Assembly (NCBI GenBank): GCA_019038695.1
Contig: JAHOYZ010000007.1
Span: forward strand, 287,724 to 351,723
Direction of reading: 5' to 3'
DNA from: Candidatus Zixiibacteriota bacterium
Lineage (GTDB): Bacteria; Zixibacteria; MSB-5A5; GN15; FEB-12
Length of the DNA: 64,000 nt
Shown here: positions 27,009 through 36,894 of the stretch, piece by piece
Numbering within the stretch: position 1 is the stretch's first letter
Layout: each line of letters opens with the position of its first letter
Program-made: the position numbers and the translations under genes
Notes under the pieces: generated by a model
What the model was told of the DNA's origin: nothing
Seen by the model: the letters and a program-made list of their open reading frames with translations, nothing else
The model's database searches: none

Positions 27009-28946
27009 CTAATCCATCACAAAATAGGCTAGGAGCAAAACCACTCCGACAACGAAGGTGGTTGCGTAACTCCGCAACCGGCCAGTCTGAGTACGTCTCA
27101 ACAGTTCCGAGAAACCTTCATAAACGAGAGCAGAACCATTAAGTAGACCATCAATTACAATTACATCCACTACTTTCCAGAGAAACTCCGATAGACCCAC
27201 CAGCGGTCGAACGACCACCGCTCCATACAACTCGTCTATATAATACTTGTTCAGCAGAACTTGATGCACGCCAGACAGTTTCTCCTGCCAGGCAGTCGCA
27301 AGTTCAGGCTTCGTTTTATAGAACAGACGGGCCAGGAAAATCGCAATCAACACCAGGGCGACCGAAGCCGCCATCAGCCCCCACTCCATGCCGACATCTC
27401 CTCCACCGGAGGCCAGAGCATGGGAAACCGGCTCATGACTCACTCCACCAATGACCGGTTCGAGCCAGTGTTCGAAGTAGTTGGTAACGCCGAAAATATG
27501 GGGAATACCAACCCAACCGCCAACAACCGAAAGCACGGCCAATATCATCAACGGAACCGTCATCGACTTCGGCGATTCGTGAAGATGTTTGCGCTTCTCT
27601 TCGTCTATGCGTTCCTGACCATGGAAAGTCAAATAGATCAGTCGGAACATATAGAACGCCGTCAATCCGGCCGTAGCAAAACCAACGACCCAGAAAATTG
27701 GGTGACCGTACTGTGATGAGAATGATTTCCAAAGAATCTCATCTTTGGAGAAGAAACCCGACAGACCGGGGATACCGGTAATTGCAAAAGTTGCCACCAA
27801 CATTGTCAGGTAAGTAATCTTGATATGTTTTTTCAGACCGCCCATGTACCGCATATCCTGTTCATCGGACATGGCGTGAATGACCGAGCCAGCACCAAGG
27901 AACAGAAGCGCTTTGAAGAAAGCGTGAGTCATCAGATGGAAAATACCGGCCCCGAAGGATGCCACCCCGCAGGCCAGGAACATATAACCGAGCTGACTCA
28001 CGGTTGAATAAGCCAGAACACGTTTGATGTCATTCTGGGCCAGGCCGATAGTCGCGGCAAAGAAAGCCGTAGCCGCACCGATAATTGCCACTACCATCAG
28101 AGCATCGGGGGCCATCATGAACAATACATTAGTGCGCACAACCATGTAAACACCGGCTGTGACCATTGTGGCCGCATGGATCAAGGCCGAGACCGGCGTG
28201 GGACCTTCCATCGCATCCGGCAGCCAAACAAATAACGGTATCTGGGCCGACTTGCCGATAGCACCGACAAACAGCAGCAAGCATACGGCGGTAATAAGTG
28301 ATCCCCCTGCGATAAAGACGACCGGTGCCTGTTCCATTACGGTGCGGAAATCAAGCGACCCCACCTGCCAGAAGAGGATAAACATTCCAATCAGGAAACC
28401 AAAGTCACCGATACGGTTAACAATGAAAGCTTTTTTACCGGCATCGGAGGCAGATTTCTTGTGGAACCAGAAACCAATCAACAGGTACGAGCACAACCCC
28501 ACCCCTTCCCATCCAACAAACATAAGCAGGAAGTTGTCGGCCATTACCAATGTCAGCATGGAGAACATGAACAGATTCATGTAGGTGAAGAAGCGCCCGA
28601 AACCAGGGTCGTGGGACATATAGCCAATCGAGTATATGTGAATCAGAAGCCCGACACCGGTAACTACGAGAATCATCACCGCCGAAAGCGGATCAATCAA
28701 CAGACCGAAATTGACATCCAAAGCCCCAGATGGAATCCATGTAAACAGGCTTTGCTCAAGAATGCGTGCGTCAGGAGGCAACGCCTTCAACCCAAGGAAG
28801 ACCAGAACCGATACCACAAACGAGGCCGCTACCGAAAGGCATGCTACGGCATTAACCACCGGCCGTGGCAAACGTCCCAGCAGGAGTCCGTTAATCAGGA
28901 ATCCCAGCAGCGGGAACAGCGGTATGAGATATAAGCTATCGGACAT
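27009..28946 (-). CDS. nuoL: NADH-quinone oxidoreductase subunit L
   Basis: A 645-residue, the largest antiporter-like membrane subunit of complex I, with the long lateral helix at its C-terminus. Typical blocks are FVGWEGVGLCSYLLIGFW (catalytic Glu), KRVLAYSTVSQLGYMFLA and GIPGLSGFFSKDEI. Length and helix pattern are normal. It lies 11 bp after nuoK and 3 bp before nuoM. Confidence 0.97.
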   Translation of the reverse strand: MSDSLYLIPLFPLLGFLINGLLLGRLPRPVVNAVACLSVAASFVVSVLVFLGLKALPPDARILEQSLFTWIPSGALDVNFGLLIDPLSAVMILVVTGVGLLIHIYSIGYMSHDPGFGRFFTYMNLFMFSMLTLVMADNFLLMFVGWEGVGLCSYLLIGFWFHKKSASDAGKKAFIVNRIGDFGFLIGMFILFWQVGSLDFRTVMEQAPVVFIAGGSLITAVCLLLFVGAIGKSAQIPLFVWLPDAMEGPTPVSALIHAATMVTAGVYMVVRTNVLFMMAPDALMVVAIIGAATAFFAATIGLAQNDIKRVLAYSTVSQLGYMFLACGVASFGAGIFHLMTHAFFKALLFLGAGSVIHAMSDEQDMRYMGGLKKHIKITYLTMLVATFAITGIPGLSGFFSKDEILWKSFSSQYGHPIFWVVGFATAGLTAFYMFRLIYLTFHGQERIDEEKRKHLHESPKSMTVPLMILAVLSVVGGWVGIPHIFGVTNYFEHWLEPVIGGVSHEPVSHALASGGGDVGMEWGLMAASVALVLIAIFLARLFYKTKPELATAWQEKLSGVHQVLLNKYYIDELYGAVVVRPLVGLSEFLWKVVDVIVIDGLLNGSALVYEGFSELLRRTQTGRLRSYATTFVVGVVLLLAYFVMD

Positions 28947-28957
28947 CTAAGACGCAC

Positions 28958-29263
28958 CTACCATTTCAGAATGCTGAAGCGGTCGATATTTACAGTTTCT
29001 CGGTTTCGGTATATTGCCAATATAATCGCCAAACCAACGGCCGCTTCGGCAGCAGCTACGGTCAGCACTAAAAATACAAAAGCGTGGCCATCCATAATTC
29101 CCAGTGATCTTGAGAACGCTATCAGAACCAAGTTGGCAGCGTTGAGCATCAACTCGACGCACATGAAGATAATAATCATGTTGCGCGAGATAAGCACGCC
29201 AACGGTTCCGATTCCAAAAAGAACCATGGCCACAATCACAAAAGCCGACTCAGGTATCATCAT
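28958..29263 (-). CDS. nuoK: NADH-quinone oxidoreductase subunit K
   Basis: A 101-residue protein with three hydrophobic helices. The conserved Glu lies in FMCVELMLNAANLVLIAF, part of the central proton-conducting axis of complex I. The second half carries AAAEAAVGLAIILAIYR, standard for NuoK. It follows nuoJ after 5 bp. Two ATG codons stand together at the start; the first is taken. Confidence 0.96.
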   Translation of the reverse strand: MMIPESAFVIVAMVLFGIGTVGVLISRNMIIIFMCVELMLNAANLVLIAFSRSLGIMDGHAFVFLVLTVAAAEAAVGLAIILAIYRNRETVNIDRFSILKW

Positions 29264-29268
29264 AGTCT

Positions 29269-29820
29269 CTATTCCGTTCCTTCCCCGACCGTTGTCGGCT
29301 GATCGTCACGGCGTTCACGTCGGGCCATCACAACCGCCCCTACGATGGCCGCCAACAGCAGAACCGAGGCCAACTCAAACGGATACAGGTAACGGGTAAA
29401 CAATAGCATAGCCACTTCTTCGACCGAACCGAATCCGGCCACGGCTGTTTCGCCGACAACCCTGTCGACAACAAACCCACTGCGCACAACAAAAACCAAT
29501 TCAATAACAAACAGAATTGAAACCAGGAATTTAGTGGCCTGACTCACCGGGGAAGATTTCTTACCCAGATCTTCATTGCCGCGAAGATTAAGCAACATAA
29601 TGATAAATAGAAATAGCACCAAAATAGCACCGGCATAGACAATGATCAATACGGCTCCAAGAAACATCGCCCCCAGCTGAATATACAGTACCGCCTGAGC
29701 AATCAGTGAGACAATCATGTATAGTACCGACGCAACCGGGTTTCGCTGGGCAATCATCATGGTGGCGCCAAAAACGGCCACCGCTGCCGAGATCACAAAT
29801 ATGGCTATATCTAAATTCAT
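29269..29820 (-). CDS. nuoJ: NADH-quinone oxidoreductase subunit J
   Basis: A 183-residue protein with about five transmembrane helices. The motif GAMFLGAVLIIVYAGAILVL contains the pi-bulge helix region of NuoJ that links quinone chemistry to proton pumping. The C-terminal region is short and charged. Adjacent to nuoI (5 bp) and nuoK (5 bp). Confidence 0.95.
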   Translation of the reverse strand: MNLDIAIFVISAAVAVFGATMMIAQRNPVASVLYMIVSLIAQAVLYIQLGAMFLGAVLIIVYAGAILVLFLFIIMLLNLRGNEDLGKKSSPVSQATKFLVSILFVIELVFVVRSGFVVDRVVGETAVAGFGSVEEVAMLLFTRYLYPFELASVLLLAAIVGAVVMARRERRDDQPTTVGEGTE

Positions 29821-29825
29821 AAATA

Positions 29826-30323
29826 CTACTCTGTCACCCCATACACTCGCCTTGCCCTACGAATGATTATTTTCAGAGGATTATCTTTGCGCGGATGAGG
29901 CACCAACATATCCTCCTTCACCCACAGGAAGGAATTGCGATTGTCATCACTGAACTCGTACTCCTGTCCCAGGAAAATGGCTTCTTCAGGGCAGGCTTCC
30001 TCACAGAAACCACAGAAGATGCACCGTAACAAATTGATTTCATATACCCGGGCACGACGCTCGCCATGCTCTCCTTCTTCCGGTTCCATATAGATGGCAT
30101 CCGCCGGACAGGCAGCGGCGCAAAGACCGCAAGAGACGCAACGCTCGGAACCATCATCGTAACGTTCCAGGAAATGCCGTCCGCGATACCGGGGAAACAT
30201 CTGTTTTTTCTGGCGGGGGTAGTCAAGCGTCACAGGTTTCTTGAACAAATGCTTCAGTGTGGTCATCAACCCCACTGGCATCGCCAGGAATACGTGGCCA
30301 ATAGCTTTAATGATTTCCTTCAC
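29826..30323 (-). CDS. nuoI: NADH-quinone oxidoreductase subunit I (two 4Fe-4S clusters)
   Basis: A 165-residue ferredoxin-like subunit that carries clusters N6a and N6b of the peripheral arm. The two motifs are CVSCGLCAAACP (Cys62, 65, 68, 72) and CIFCGFCEEACP (Cys101, 104, 107, 111). All eight ligands are present. An amphipathic N-terminal helix (KAIGHVFLAMPVGLMTTL) docks it on the membrane subunits. Placed between nuoH and nuoJ as in most bacteria. Confidence 0.97.
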   Translation of the reverse strand: MKEIIKAIGHVFLAMPVGLMTTLKHLFKKPVTLDYPRQKKQMFPRYRGRHFLERYDDGSERCVSCGLCAAACPADAIYMEPEEGEHGERRARVYEINLLRCIFCGFCEEACPEEAIFLGQEYEFSDDNRNSFLWVKEDMLVPHPRKDNPLKIIIRRARRVYGVTE

Positions 30324-30335
30324 TACTTATCTACC

Positions 30336-31331
30336 TCACAACCAATCCGTCAGCACTATCAATCCCGCCGTTCCCATCGTATTAAGCAACGCCAGAGGGA
30401 ACAGCACCTTCCACCCGAAAGCCATCAACTGATCATAGCGGAACCTCGGGAAGGTGGCTCGCAGCCAAATATAGAAAAACATGAACAGGAACACCTTGAT
30501 GCAAAACCACAACACCGGGGGCAGGAACGGCCCCTGCCAGCCACCAAAGAAAAGCGTGGTGGCAACACAAGCAACAGCAATCATGTTTGCATATTCGGCT
30601 ATGAAAAATGTCGAAAATCTCATTGAAGAATACTCGGTGTGGTAGCCGGCCACAAGTTCCGACTCCGCTTCCGGTAGATCAAACGGGGCGCGGTTGGTCT
30701 CAGCTACGGCACAAATGATAAACAGAAGGAACCCGAGCGGCTGTCTAAATACAAACCAGTCAGTAATGCTTGCCTGCTGTTCAACCAGCTCACGCATCGA
30801 AAGGGTGTTAGCTATCAGGATGACACCGACTATGGACAGGCCATAGGCCACCTCGTACGAGATCATCTGCGCTGAGCATCTGATAGCACCCATGAGTGAG
30901 TATTTCGATCCTGATGACCACCCGGCCAGCACCAGACCATAGACGCCGAGTGATGTAACAGCAAATACCCATAGCACGCCTATATTGAGATCAGAGACGA
31001 TACCGGTTATCGGACGCCCGAACAATTCGAAATCACTGGAGAACGGCACCACAGCAAAAACCAACATGGCCGGAACAAAAGCCAGCAAAGGTGCCATAGC
31101 GTAGGTGATACGTTCGACCTTGTCAGGAACGAGGTCTTCCTTGAATATCAGCTTAAGGCCATCAGCCACTGGCTGGAGTATGCCATGCGGACCGGCATAC
31201 AGAGGTCCGATGCGGTGCTGAAGGCGGCCAAGAACCTTACGTTCCAGGTAGGTTGAGTAGGCGCATCCAGTCAACACCGCCACAACGACGACAATGACCT
31301 TGAGAGATGCTATGATCAAGAATTCCAACAT
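30336..31331 (-). CDS. nuoH: NADH-quinone oxidoreductase subunit H
   Basis: A 331-residue protein with about eight transmembrane helices that forms the quinone chamber with NuoB and NuoD. Conserved segments are YLERKVLGRLQHRIGP, the FDLPEAESELVAGYHTEYS loop and IWLRATFPRFRYDQLM. Length is usual. It starts 5 bp after the nuoG stop. Confidence 0.97.
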   Translation of the reverse strand: MLEFLIIASLKVIVVVVAVLTGCAYSTYLERKVLGRLQHRIGPLYAGPHGILQPVADGLKLIFKEDLVPDKVERITYAMAPLLAFVPAMLVFAVVPFSSDFELFGRPITGIVSDLNIGVLWVFAVTSLGVYGLVLAGWSSGSKYSLMGAIRCSAQMISYEVAYGLSIVGVILIANTLSMRELVEQQASITDWFVFRQPLGFLLFIICAVAETNRAPFDLPEAESELVAGYHTEYSSMRFSTFFIAEYANMIAVACVATTLFFGGWQGPFLPPVLWFCIKVFLFMFFYIWLRATFPRFRYDQLMAFGWKVLFPLALLNTMGTAGLIVLTDWL

Positions 31332-31336
31332 AAGTA

Positions 31337-33904
31337 CTACTCGTCTACCTTAGTTATCTTAACCCGGTCAATTCGTTTCTTACGCATTAGCAACGACGTC
31401 ACCCAGGTCTGGGAGAAATTTCGCGGCATAAGAACGATATCATTTTCGATAAACTCCGACACCCTGACTGGTACGACTATTTTGCCAACTGGCGATTCAA
31501 CTCGCACCGGCTGTCCTTCGGTCACTCCCAATCGAGCAGCCAGGTCGGCGGACATCTCAACATACGCCTCGCCGGTGAAATTGCTCAGTGAAGGGGATTT
31601 CTGGGTCAAGTGGCCGGTGTGATGCGGATCGTCGCAGACCACCAACGGGATCGGATACTCTTCCTCAGTGTCCTCAGCCACGGCTGACACTTCAATGAAA
31701 TCGTCCGGTGTCACATCATCATGTTCGTGCGACAACAACTCGTCCATCTCGGAGATCAGTTGCTGGTCTGATTCGAACAAGGTCGCATCCAGTTTTTGGG
31801 CAATCAGTTTGACAATTTCGTAGGCCGGCTTGGATTGACCTATCGGCTTGATAGCCTGAGCACCCACTTGAAGACAGCCCTCCAGATTGACATACGTACC
31901 TTCATACTCGGCCCAACTGGACAACGGCAGAACAACATCAGCCAACTCAGTGGTCTCAGTCTCGAACAGATCACAGGCAACCATGAAATCGAGCCGGTTT
32001 AGAGCCTCCAGGACAAACTGCCGGTCTGGATAAAGCATGACGGGATTGGCGCCCAGTACTAAACCACCACTGATCTCCTCTTTGGACATCAGTGCCAGAA
32101 TAGCGTCAGTTGAACGCGCCTCCGCATCCGGGAACTCACCCCATAGCGATTTGAGCTTTTCAGTTTGCCATGCAGACGGATACGGCAACAAACCAAGCAA
32201 CTCCGCTCCTCGTGAGTTAGCATAGCGTGCCAGCACTGCCATCTGCCCCTTGGCATCAAAACCAAACAATCGATTGAGATTATACATGGCCGCCGCAATC
32301 GCTTCCCGTCTGCGGGAGCTGGTAGTCAGTTCTCCAAGGATAATACTGACTTTCCTGGCCTCAACCAAAGCACGAGCAAGAATCCTCACAGTCTCGACCG
32401 AGGCGCCGCATTGGCCAACGGCTTCCGCCAGACTGCCAAGTTTCGCTTTGTCTGCGAAACCACTCGCCATTTCGCGGTCAACCAAATCTAACTCGATGGC
32501 GGCCAGGCCAATTGCCGTCAGCAGAACCTCTTCGGTACCAATATTATAGACAATTTCTGCTTCGGCGATATCAGCCGATTTTACCGCATAGGGATTAAGA
32601 GAAAAAACACGCGCATTGTGGAAATTGACCGCCTTGCGAATCCGCAAATATTCATTGTGGTGTTCTCTTATCATATCAGAACCTACAACCACAATCACAT
32701 CACTGTCGTCAATGTCGGCAATCGTAAACGAACGACTGCAAAGCATTCCGAAATGGGTGTCGTGTTTGTCGGGCAACATGCGGTAGTCGGTACGGAAATC
32801 AATATTGTTGTTCTTGAGTACGGTCCGGAACAGCTTGGAGAAACTGAACAAGGAGGAGTTGTCAAGATTGGGTGAGGCCAGCCCGCCGATACAGACTTTG
32901 CCTTCCTTCTCAGTTATCTCCTTGAATCGACGACCGATGACTTCGAGAGCTTCATCCCAGGTAGCCTCGACTTGCTTCCCTTCCTTCTTGATCAACGGGA
33001 CCTGCAGTCGTTCTTCGGAATTGGCCATCTGGTAGCCATATTTTGTAATGTCGGCCAACCAGCCGTCATCGATATCGTCATTGCAACGAGCCATTACGCG
33101 GCCAATTATATTCTTGTTCTTATTGGAATAGATCAGCGTGTTAGCACCCGAACTGGAAAAAGGACAAATTGAGGGCGTCGTTTTGGCCTTCCAGACACGC
33201 ATCTTGTAGCGCCAGTCAACACTGGTGAGCGCGCCGACCGGACAATTGCCTGAAAGATTTCCTGAAAATGGATTGTCGACTTGTCGTCCAGGAGCGGCAT
33301 CGATTTCGGCCATGTTGCCCCGCTCAAAGACGCCCAGATCATATTCGCCAAAGGCCTCCTTGTTAGCCCGAACACATCGATAACAGAGAATGCAGCGGTT
33401 GCGATTGAGAATAATCTCCGGCCCGATACGCTTGTCGTCGAAGATGCTGGCTTCCGCCCCGCTGGTGAATCGGTTTTTCTGGAAATCAAAGTCGCTATCG
33501 TCTATTCCGTGTGTAAAAGTCAAATCCTGAAGGTCGCACTCCCCCCCTTTGTCACAGGTAGGACAGTCTAGGGGATGGTTGGCCAGGATGAATGACAACA
33601 CCGCTTTTCGTCCTTGTTTGACCAGGTCGGAGTCGGTATGGACGATCATCCCATCCATCGCTTCAGTAGCGCAGGATACAGCCAGCTTGGGCCATTTTTC
33701 GACCTCGACGTAACACATCCGGCAGGATCCAACCGACTTAAGCTTGGGGTGCCAGCAAAAAGTGGGGATATGAATCCCGTTGCTGCGAGCTGCCTCAAGG
33801 AGAGTTGTACCCTTGGCAACCGTGACTTCCTCGCCATTCAGCGTGAAAGTAACGGCGGGCGTCTGAGCCTTCGCCTGGGTTTTATCTTTTGTGTCTTCGG
33901 TCAT
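31337..33904 (-). CDS. nuoG: NADH-quinone oxidoreductase subunit G
   Basis: An 855-residue iron-sulfur subunit of the NADH module. The N-terminus has the 2Fe-2S ligands (FCWHPKLKSVGSCRMCYVE). The His/Cys set HPLDCPTCDKGGECDLQDL binds cluster N5, and NRCILCYRCVRA with a distant NCPVGAL binds N4. A molybdopterin-oxidoreductase-like domain follows, from about 240 to the end. The site that binds the extra cluster N7 in some species reads SICPFSSSGAN here, so N7 is absent, as in many bacteria. Lies 7 bp after nuoF. Confidence 0.96.
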   Translation of the reverse strand: MTEDTKDKTQAKAQTPAVTFTLNGEEVTVAKGTTLLEAARSNGIHIPTFCWHPKLKSVGSCRMCYVEVEKWPKLAVSCATEAMDGMIVHTDSDLVKQGRKAVLSFILANHPLDCPTCDKGGECDLQDLTFTHGIDDSDFDFQKNRFTSGAEASIFDDKRIGPEIILNRNRCILCYRCVRANKEAFGEYDLGVFERGNMAEIDAAPGRQVDNPFSGNLSGNCPVGALTSVDWRYKMRVWKAKTTPSICPFSSSGANTLIYSNKNKNIIGRVMARCNDDIDDGWLADITKYGYQMANSEERLQVPLIKKEGKQVEATWDEALEVIGRRFKEITEKEGKVCIGGLASPNLDNSSLFSFSKLFRTVLKNNNIDFRTDYRMLPDKHDTHFGMLCSRSFTIADIDDSDVIVVVGSDMIREHHNEYLRIRKAVNFHNARVFSLNPYAVKSADIAEAEIVYNIGTEEVLLTAIGLAAIELDLVDREMASGFADKAKLGSLAEAVGQCGASVETVRILARALVEARKVSIILGELTTSSRRREAIAAAMYNLNRLFGFDAKGQMAVLARYANSRGAELLGLLPYPSAWQTEKLKSLWGEFPDAEARSTDAILALMSKEEISGGLVLGANPVMLYPDRQFVLEALNRLDFMVACDLFETETTELADVVLPLSSWAEYEGTYVNLEGCLQVGAQAIKPIGQSKPAYEIVKLIAQKLDATLFESDQQLISEMDELLSHEHDDVTPDDFIEVSAVAEDTEEEYPIPLVVCDDPHHTGHLTQKSPSLSNFTGEAYVEMSADLAARLGVTEGQPVRVESPVGKIVVPVRVSEFIENDIVLMPRNFSQTWVTSLLMRKKRIDRVKITKVDE

Positions 33905-33911
33905 CTACAAT

Positions 33912-35249
33912 CTACCGGAATCCAAATTCCGACCTCACCATACATTTGCTATGGTCAATGTGATACTGCCATTCATCGCGCCACAATTTGAGTGTCGATA
34001 TGATTGGCATCACAGCGGCATCACCAAGCGGGCACACTGTGCGTCCCATAATGTTACCGCAGATTTCTTCTATCTTTTCAACGTCACCAGGCTTGCCCTG
34101 ACCAGCCTCAATGCGATTGATCAATTTTTCCAGCCAGGCAGTTCCTTCCCGACATGGAGTACATTTGCCACACGACTCATGGCGGTAAAAATGAATCAAC
34201 TTTTTTATGATCCAGACGATACAAGACTCTTCGTGGAACACAATGACCGCCCCTGAGCCAAGCATTGAGCCGCCCTCAACCAGTGATTCGTAGTCCAGGT
34301 TGACATCAATCATGTCCGGTGTCAGAAACGGGGTCGATGATCCACCGGGAATCACGCCCTTGAGTTTCTTGCCGCCAAGGATACCACCGCCGTAGGCTTC
34401 GTCATAAATCAGTTTCTTCAGTGAGAAACCAAGTTCCACTTCGTAATTACCCGGTCGATTCACATGGCCGGACAATGAAAATATCTTACTTCCACAGGAT
34501 TTTTCGGTCCCGAGTGATTTATACCAGTCTGCGCCGCGGTTGATAATATGCGGTACACTGGCGAGCGACTCGACGTTGTTGACAATCGTCGGGCAGGCGT
34601 ACAGACCTTCAACCGCCGGGAACGGCGGACGAATACGGGACAAGCCGCGTTTCCCCTCAATCGAGTTAAGTAGGGATGTCTCTTCTCCGCAGATGTACGC
34701 CCCACCACCGGTATGGACAATCATGTCCAGATCATATCCGCTACCATAGATGTTTTTGCCGAGATGACCAGCAGCACGTGCTTCTTTCATGGCTGCTTCC
34801 ATCCGTTCCGCACAGTAGGCAAACTCGCCCCGGATATAGATAAACATCAGGTGGCAATTGATGGCATAAGAGGCAATAGCCATGCCTTCAATGACCGCAT
34901 GCGGATCACGCTCCATGAGTACCCGATCCTTGCAGGTACCCGGCTCGGACTCGTCGGCGTTGCAACAGAGATAACGTGGTTTGGGAGAATCCTTGGGAAC
35001 GAAACCCCATTTGAGACCGGTGGGAAATCCGGCTCCGCCTCTCCCTCGCAAACCGGAACCTTTCACTTCTGCGATTACCTGGTCTCGATCCATTCCGGAA
35101 AGCACTTTTTTCCAGGCTACGTACCCACCATGCTCTTCGTATTTCTCGACCTTGATCTGCTCCGGGTCTTCGACATGCCTAAAGAGGTGTAGTCGATCAC
35201 TCTGAGCCACTTCGGTGGCATTGGTTCTTACCGGAGAATAGAACATCAC
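33912..35249 (-). CDS. nuoF: NADH-quinone oxidoreductase subunit F
   Basis: A 445-residue NADH-binding flavoprotein. GSGLRGRGGAGFPTGLKW is the FMN/NADH site and YICGEETSLLNSIEG is a conserved FMN loop. The cluster N3 ligands lie in ESCGKCTPCREGT with a later Cys in RTVCPLGD. It overlaps nuoE by four bases (ATGA), so translation is coupled. Its presence with nuoE and nuoG shows that this complex takes electrons from NADH, not only from ferredoxin. Confidence 0.97.
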   Translation of the reverse strand: MMFYSPVRTNATEVAQSDRLHLFRHVEDPEQIKVEKYEEHGGYVAWKKVLSGMDRDQVIAEVKGSGLRGRGGAGFPTGLKWGFVPKDSPKPRYLCCNADESEPGTCKDRVLMERDPHAVIEGMAIASYAINCHLMFIYIRGEFAYCAERMEAAMKEARAAGHLGKNIYGSGYDLDMIVHTGGGAYICGEETSLLNSIEGKRGLSRIRPPFPAVEGLYACPTIVNNVESLASVPHIINRGADWYKSLGTEKSCGSKIFSLSGHVNRPGNYEVELGFSLKKLIYDEAYGGGILGGKKLKGVIPGGSSTPFLTPDMIDVNLDYESLVEGGSMLGSGAVIVFHEESCIVWIIKKLIHFYRHESCGKCTPCREGTAWLEKLINRIEAGQGKPGDVEKIEEICGNIMGRTVCPLGDAAVMPIISTLKLWRDEWQYHIDHSKCMVRSEFGFR

Positions 35250-35722
35250 GCTTTGTTTCTCAAATCCTCAAGAATCTGATCCACTTTTTCGCGAGTCAGG
35301 TTCTCATAATAATCATTATTAATCTGTATCATGGGCGCGGTGGCACATGACCCCAGACACTCCACCGTCACCAGCGTAAACAGGTTGTCCTCGGTCGTTT
35401 CACCGATCTTAATGCCAAGTTTTTCCTGAAGATAACCTACCAGGGAATCTGCTCCGAGCAGCGCACAGGAAATGTTATGACAAACCTGGAGAAGATATTT
35501 CCCACGCGGTTTCTTGGCGAACATAGTATAGAAAGTCGCCGCTTCGGCGATCTCTACCATCGGTATATTTATGATGCGGGAGATTTCGGTATAAATATCA
35601 GCATCGATATGCCCCACCTGCCGATAGGCAATCGTCAGGGCAGGCAGAATAGCGGACTTGGGCTGAGGATACTGAGCCAGCTTCTCGGTGATCTTGTTTA
35701 CCGATTCCTCAGTCAGAATCAT
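35246..35722 (-). CDS. nuoE: NADH-quinone oxidoreductase subunit E
   Basis: A 158-residue thioredoxin-like 2Fe-2S subunit (cluster N1a). The ligands occur as CHNISC and CLGSC pairs. An N-terminal helical part (LAQYPQPKSAILPAL) is also typical. Four-base ATGA overlaps join it to nuoD upstream and nuoF downstream. Confidence 0.96.
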   Translation of the reverse strand: MILTEESVNKITEKLAQYPQPKSAILPALTIAYRQVGHIDADIYTEISRIINIPMVEIAEAATFYTMFAKKPRGKYLLQVCHNISCALLGADSLVGYLQEKLGIKIGETTEDNLFTLVTVECLGSCATAPMIQINNDYYENLTREKVDQILEDLRNKA

Positions 35723-36894
35723 CGATCAACCTCTCCCAAAATAATATCAATTGATCCAATCGCACACACAACGTCAGCAAAAAGCCTACCCTCTACCAAG
35801 GTGGGTAGTGAGCTCAAATTGACAAAAGCGGGCGGTCTCACACGCACACGGCGCGGAATGTTGGTGCCGTCGCCAGTAATAAAGAATCCGATCTCACCCT
35901 TGGGTGATTCTATCGCCTGGTACACCGAACCGGTGGGGGCATCAAAACCATCCGTGATAATCTTGAAATGGAATATCAGTGATTCCATCTTGGAGAGCAC
36001 ATCTTCCTTGGGCGGAAGAACAACCCCCGGTACGTGGGCACGGAAAGGGCCTTCAGGCATACCATCAAGAGCCTGTTCACAAATGCGCAATGATTGGCGA
36101 ATTTCCTCAAGTCGAAGTATGTACCGATCATAGGCGTCGCCATTCTTGCCAATCGGAACATCGAAATCAAAGTTTTCGTAGCCGCTGTACGGGTTATCCT
36201 TGCGCAGGTCATGCTTGACCCCGCTACCACGCAGCATCGGGCCGGTCAGGGAGAGATTGATGGCATCTTCAGCCGATATGACTGCCACACCCTTAGTTCG
36301 ATTAATAAATATCTCGTTGTCCGTTAGCAACTTCTCATAATCGGAGAGGCCCTCATGAACTCTTTTGATCATATGGCGCACTCGTTTGTCAAAATCCTTG
36401 GGAAGATCGTGCGACAGACCACCGATGCGAATATACGAAGTCATCATTCGCTGTCCGCCGCAAGCTTCATAGATATCGAGGACCGACTCACGCTCACGGA
36501 AAGCATAGAGTAACATTGACATGGCACCAAGATCCAGACCATGAGTACCCACCCAGACCAAATGCGAATTGACTCTGGTGAGTTCGGCCAGACATACCCG
36601 CGCCCATTTGACTTTCTCCGGGACTTCGATTTCCATCAACTTCTCAACAGCCAGACTATAGCCGAGGTTGTTGGACATAGGGGCGAGATAATCCATGCGG
36701 TCAGTAATTGGCAATAGTTTGTGGTAGAGCTTGGACTCCATGGTTTTTTCGATACCGGTGTGAAGATATCCAATCACCGGCTTGGCTTTGACAACCGTCT
36801 CGCCATCAATCTCCAGAACCACGCGCAACACACCGTGTGTCGATGGGTGCTGAGGACCCATGTTAAGAGTCAATGTTCTACCTTCAGTCGTCAC
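35719..36894 (-). CDS. nuoD: NADH-quinone oxidoreductase subunit D
   Basis: A 391-residue subunit related to the large subunit of NiFe hydrogenases; it forms the quinone site with NuoB. NMGPQHPSTHGVLRVVLE is the signature that holds the quinone-binding His. PVIGYLHTGIEKTME follows, and the C-terminal FADVVCAIGSIDIILGEVDR is conserved. The nickel-binding cysteines of hydrogenases are absent, as expected. Overlaps nuoC and nuoE by four bases each. Confidence 0.97.
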   Translation of the reverse strand: MTTEGRTLTLNMGPQHPSTHGVLRVVLEIDGETVVKAKPVIGYLHTGIEKTMESKLYHKLLPITDRMDYLAPMSNNLGYSLAVEKLMEIEVPEKVKWARVCLAELTRVNSHLVWVGTHGLDLGAMSMLLYAFRERESVLDIYEACGGQRMMTSYIRIGGLSHDLPKDFDKRVRHMIKRVHEGLSDYEKLLTDNEIFINRTKGVAVISAEDAINLSLTGPMLRGSGVKHDLRKDNPYSGYENFDFDVPIGKNGDAYDRYILRLEEIRQSLRICEQALDGMPEGPFRAHVPGVVLPPKEDVLSKMESLIFHFKIITDGFDAPTGSVYQAIESPKGEIGFFITGDGTNIPRRVRVRPPAFVNLSSLPTLVEGRLFADVVCAIGSIDIILGEVDR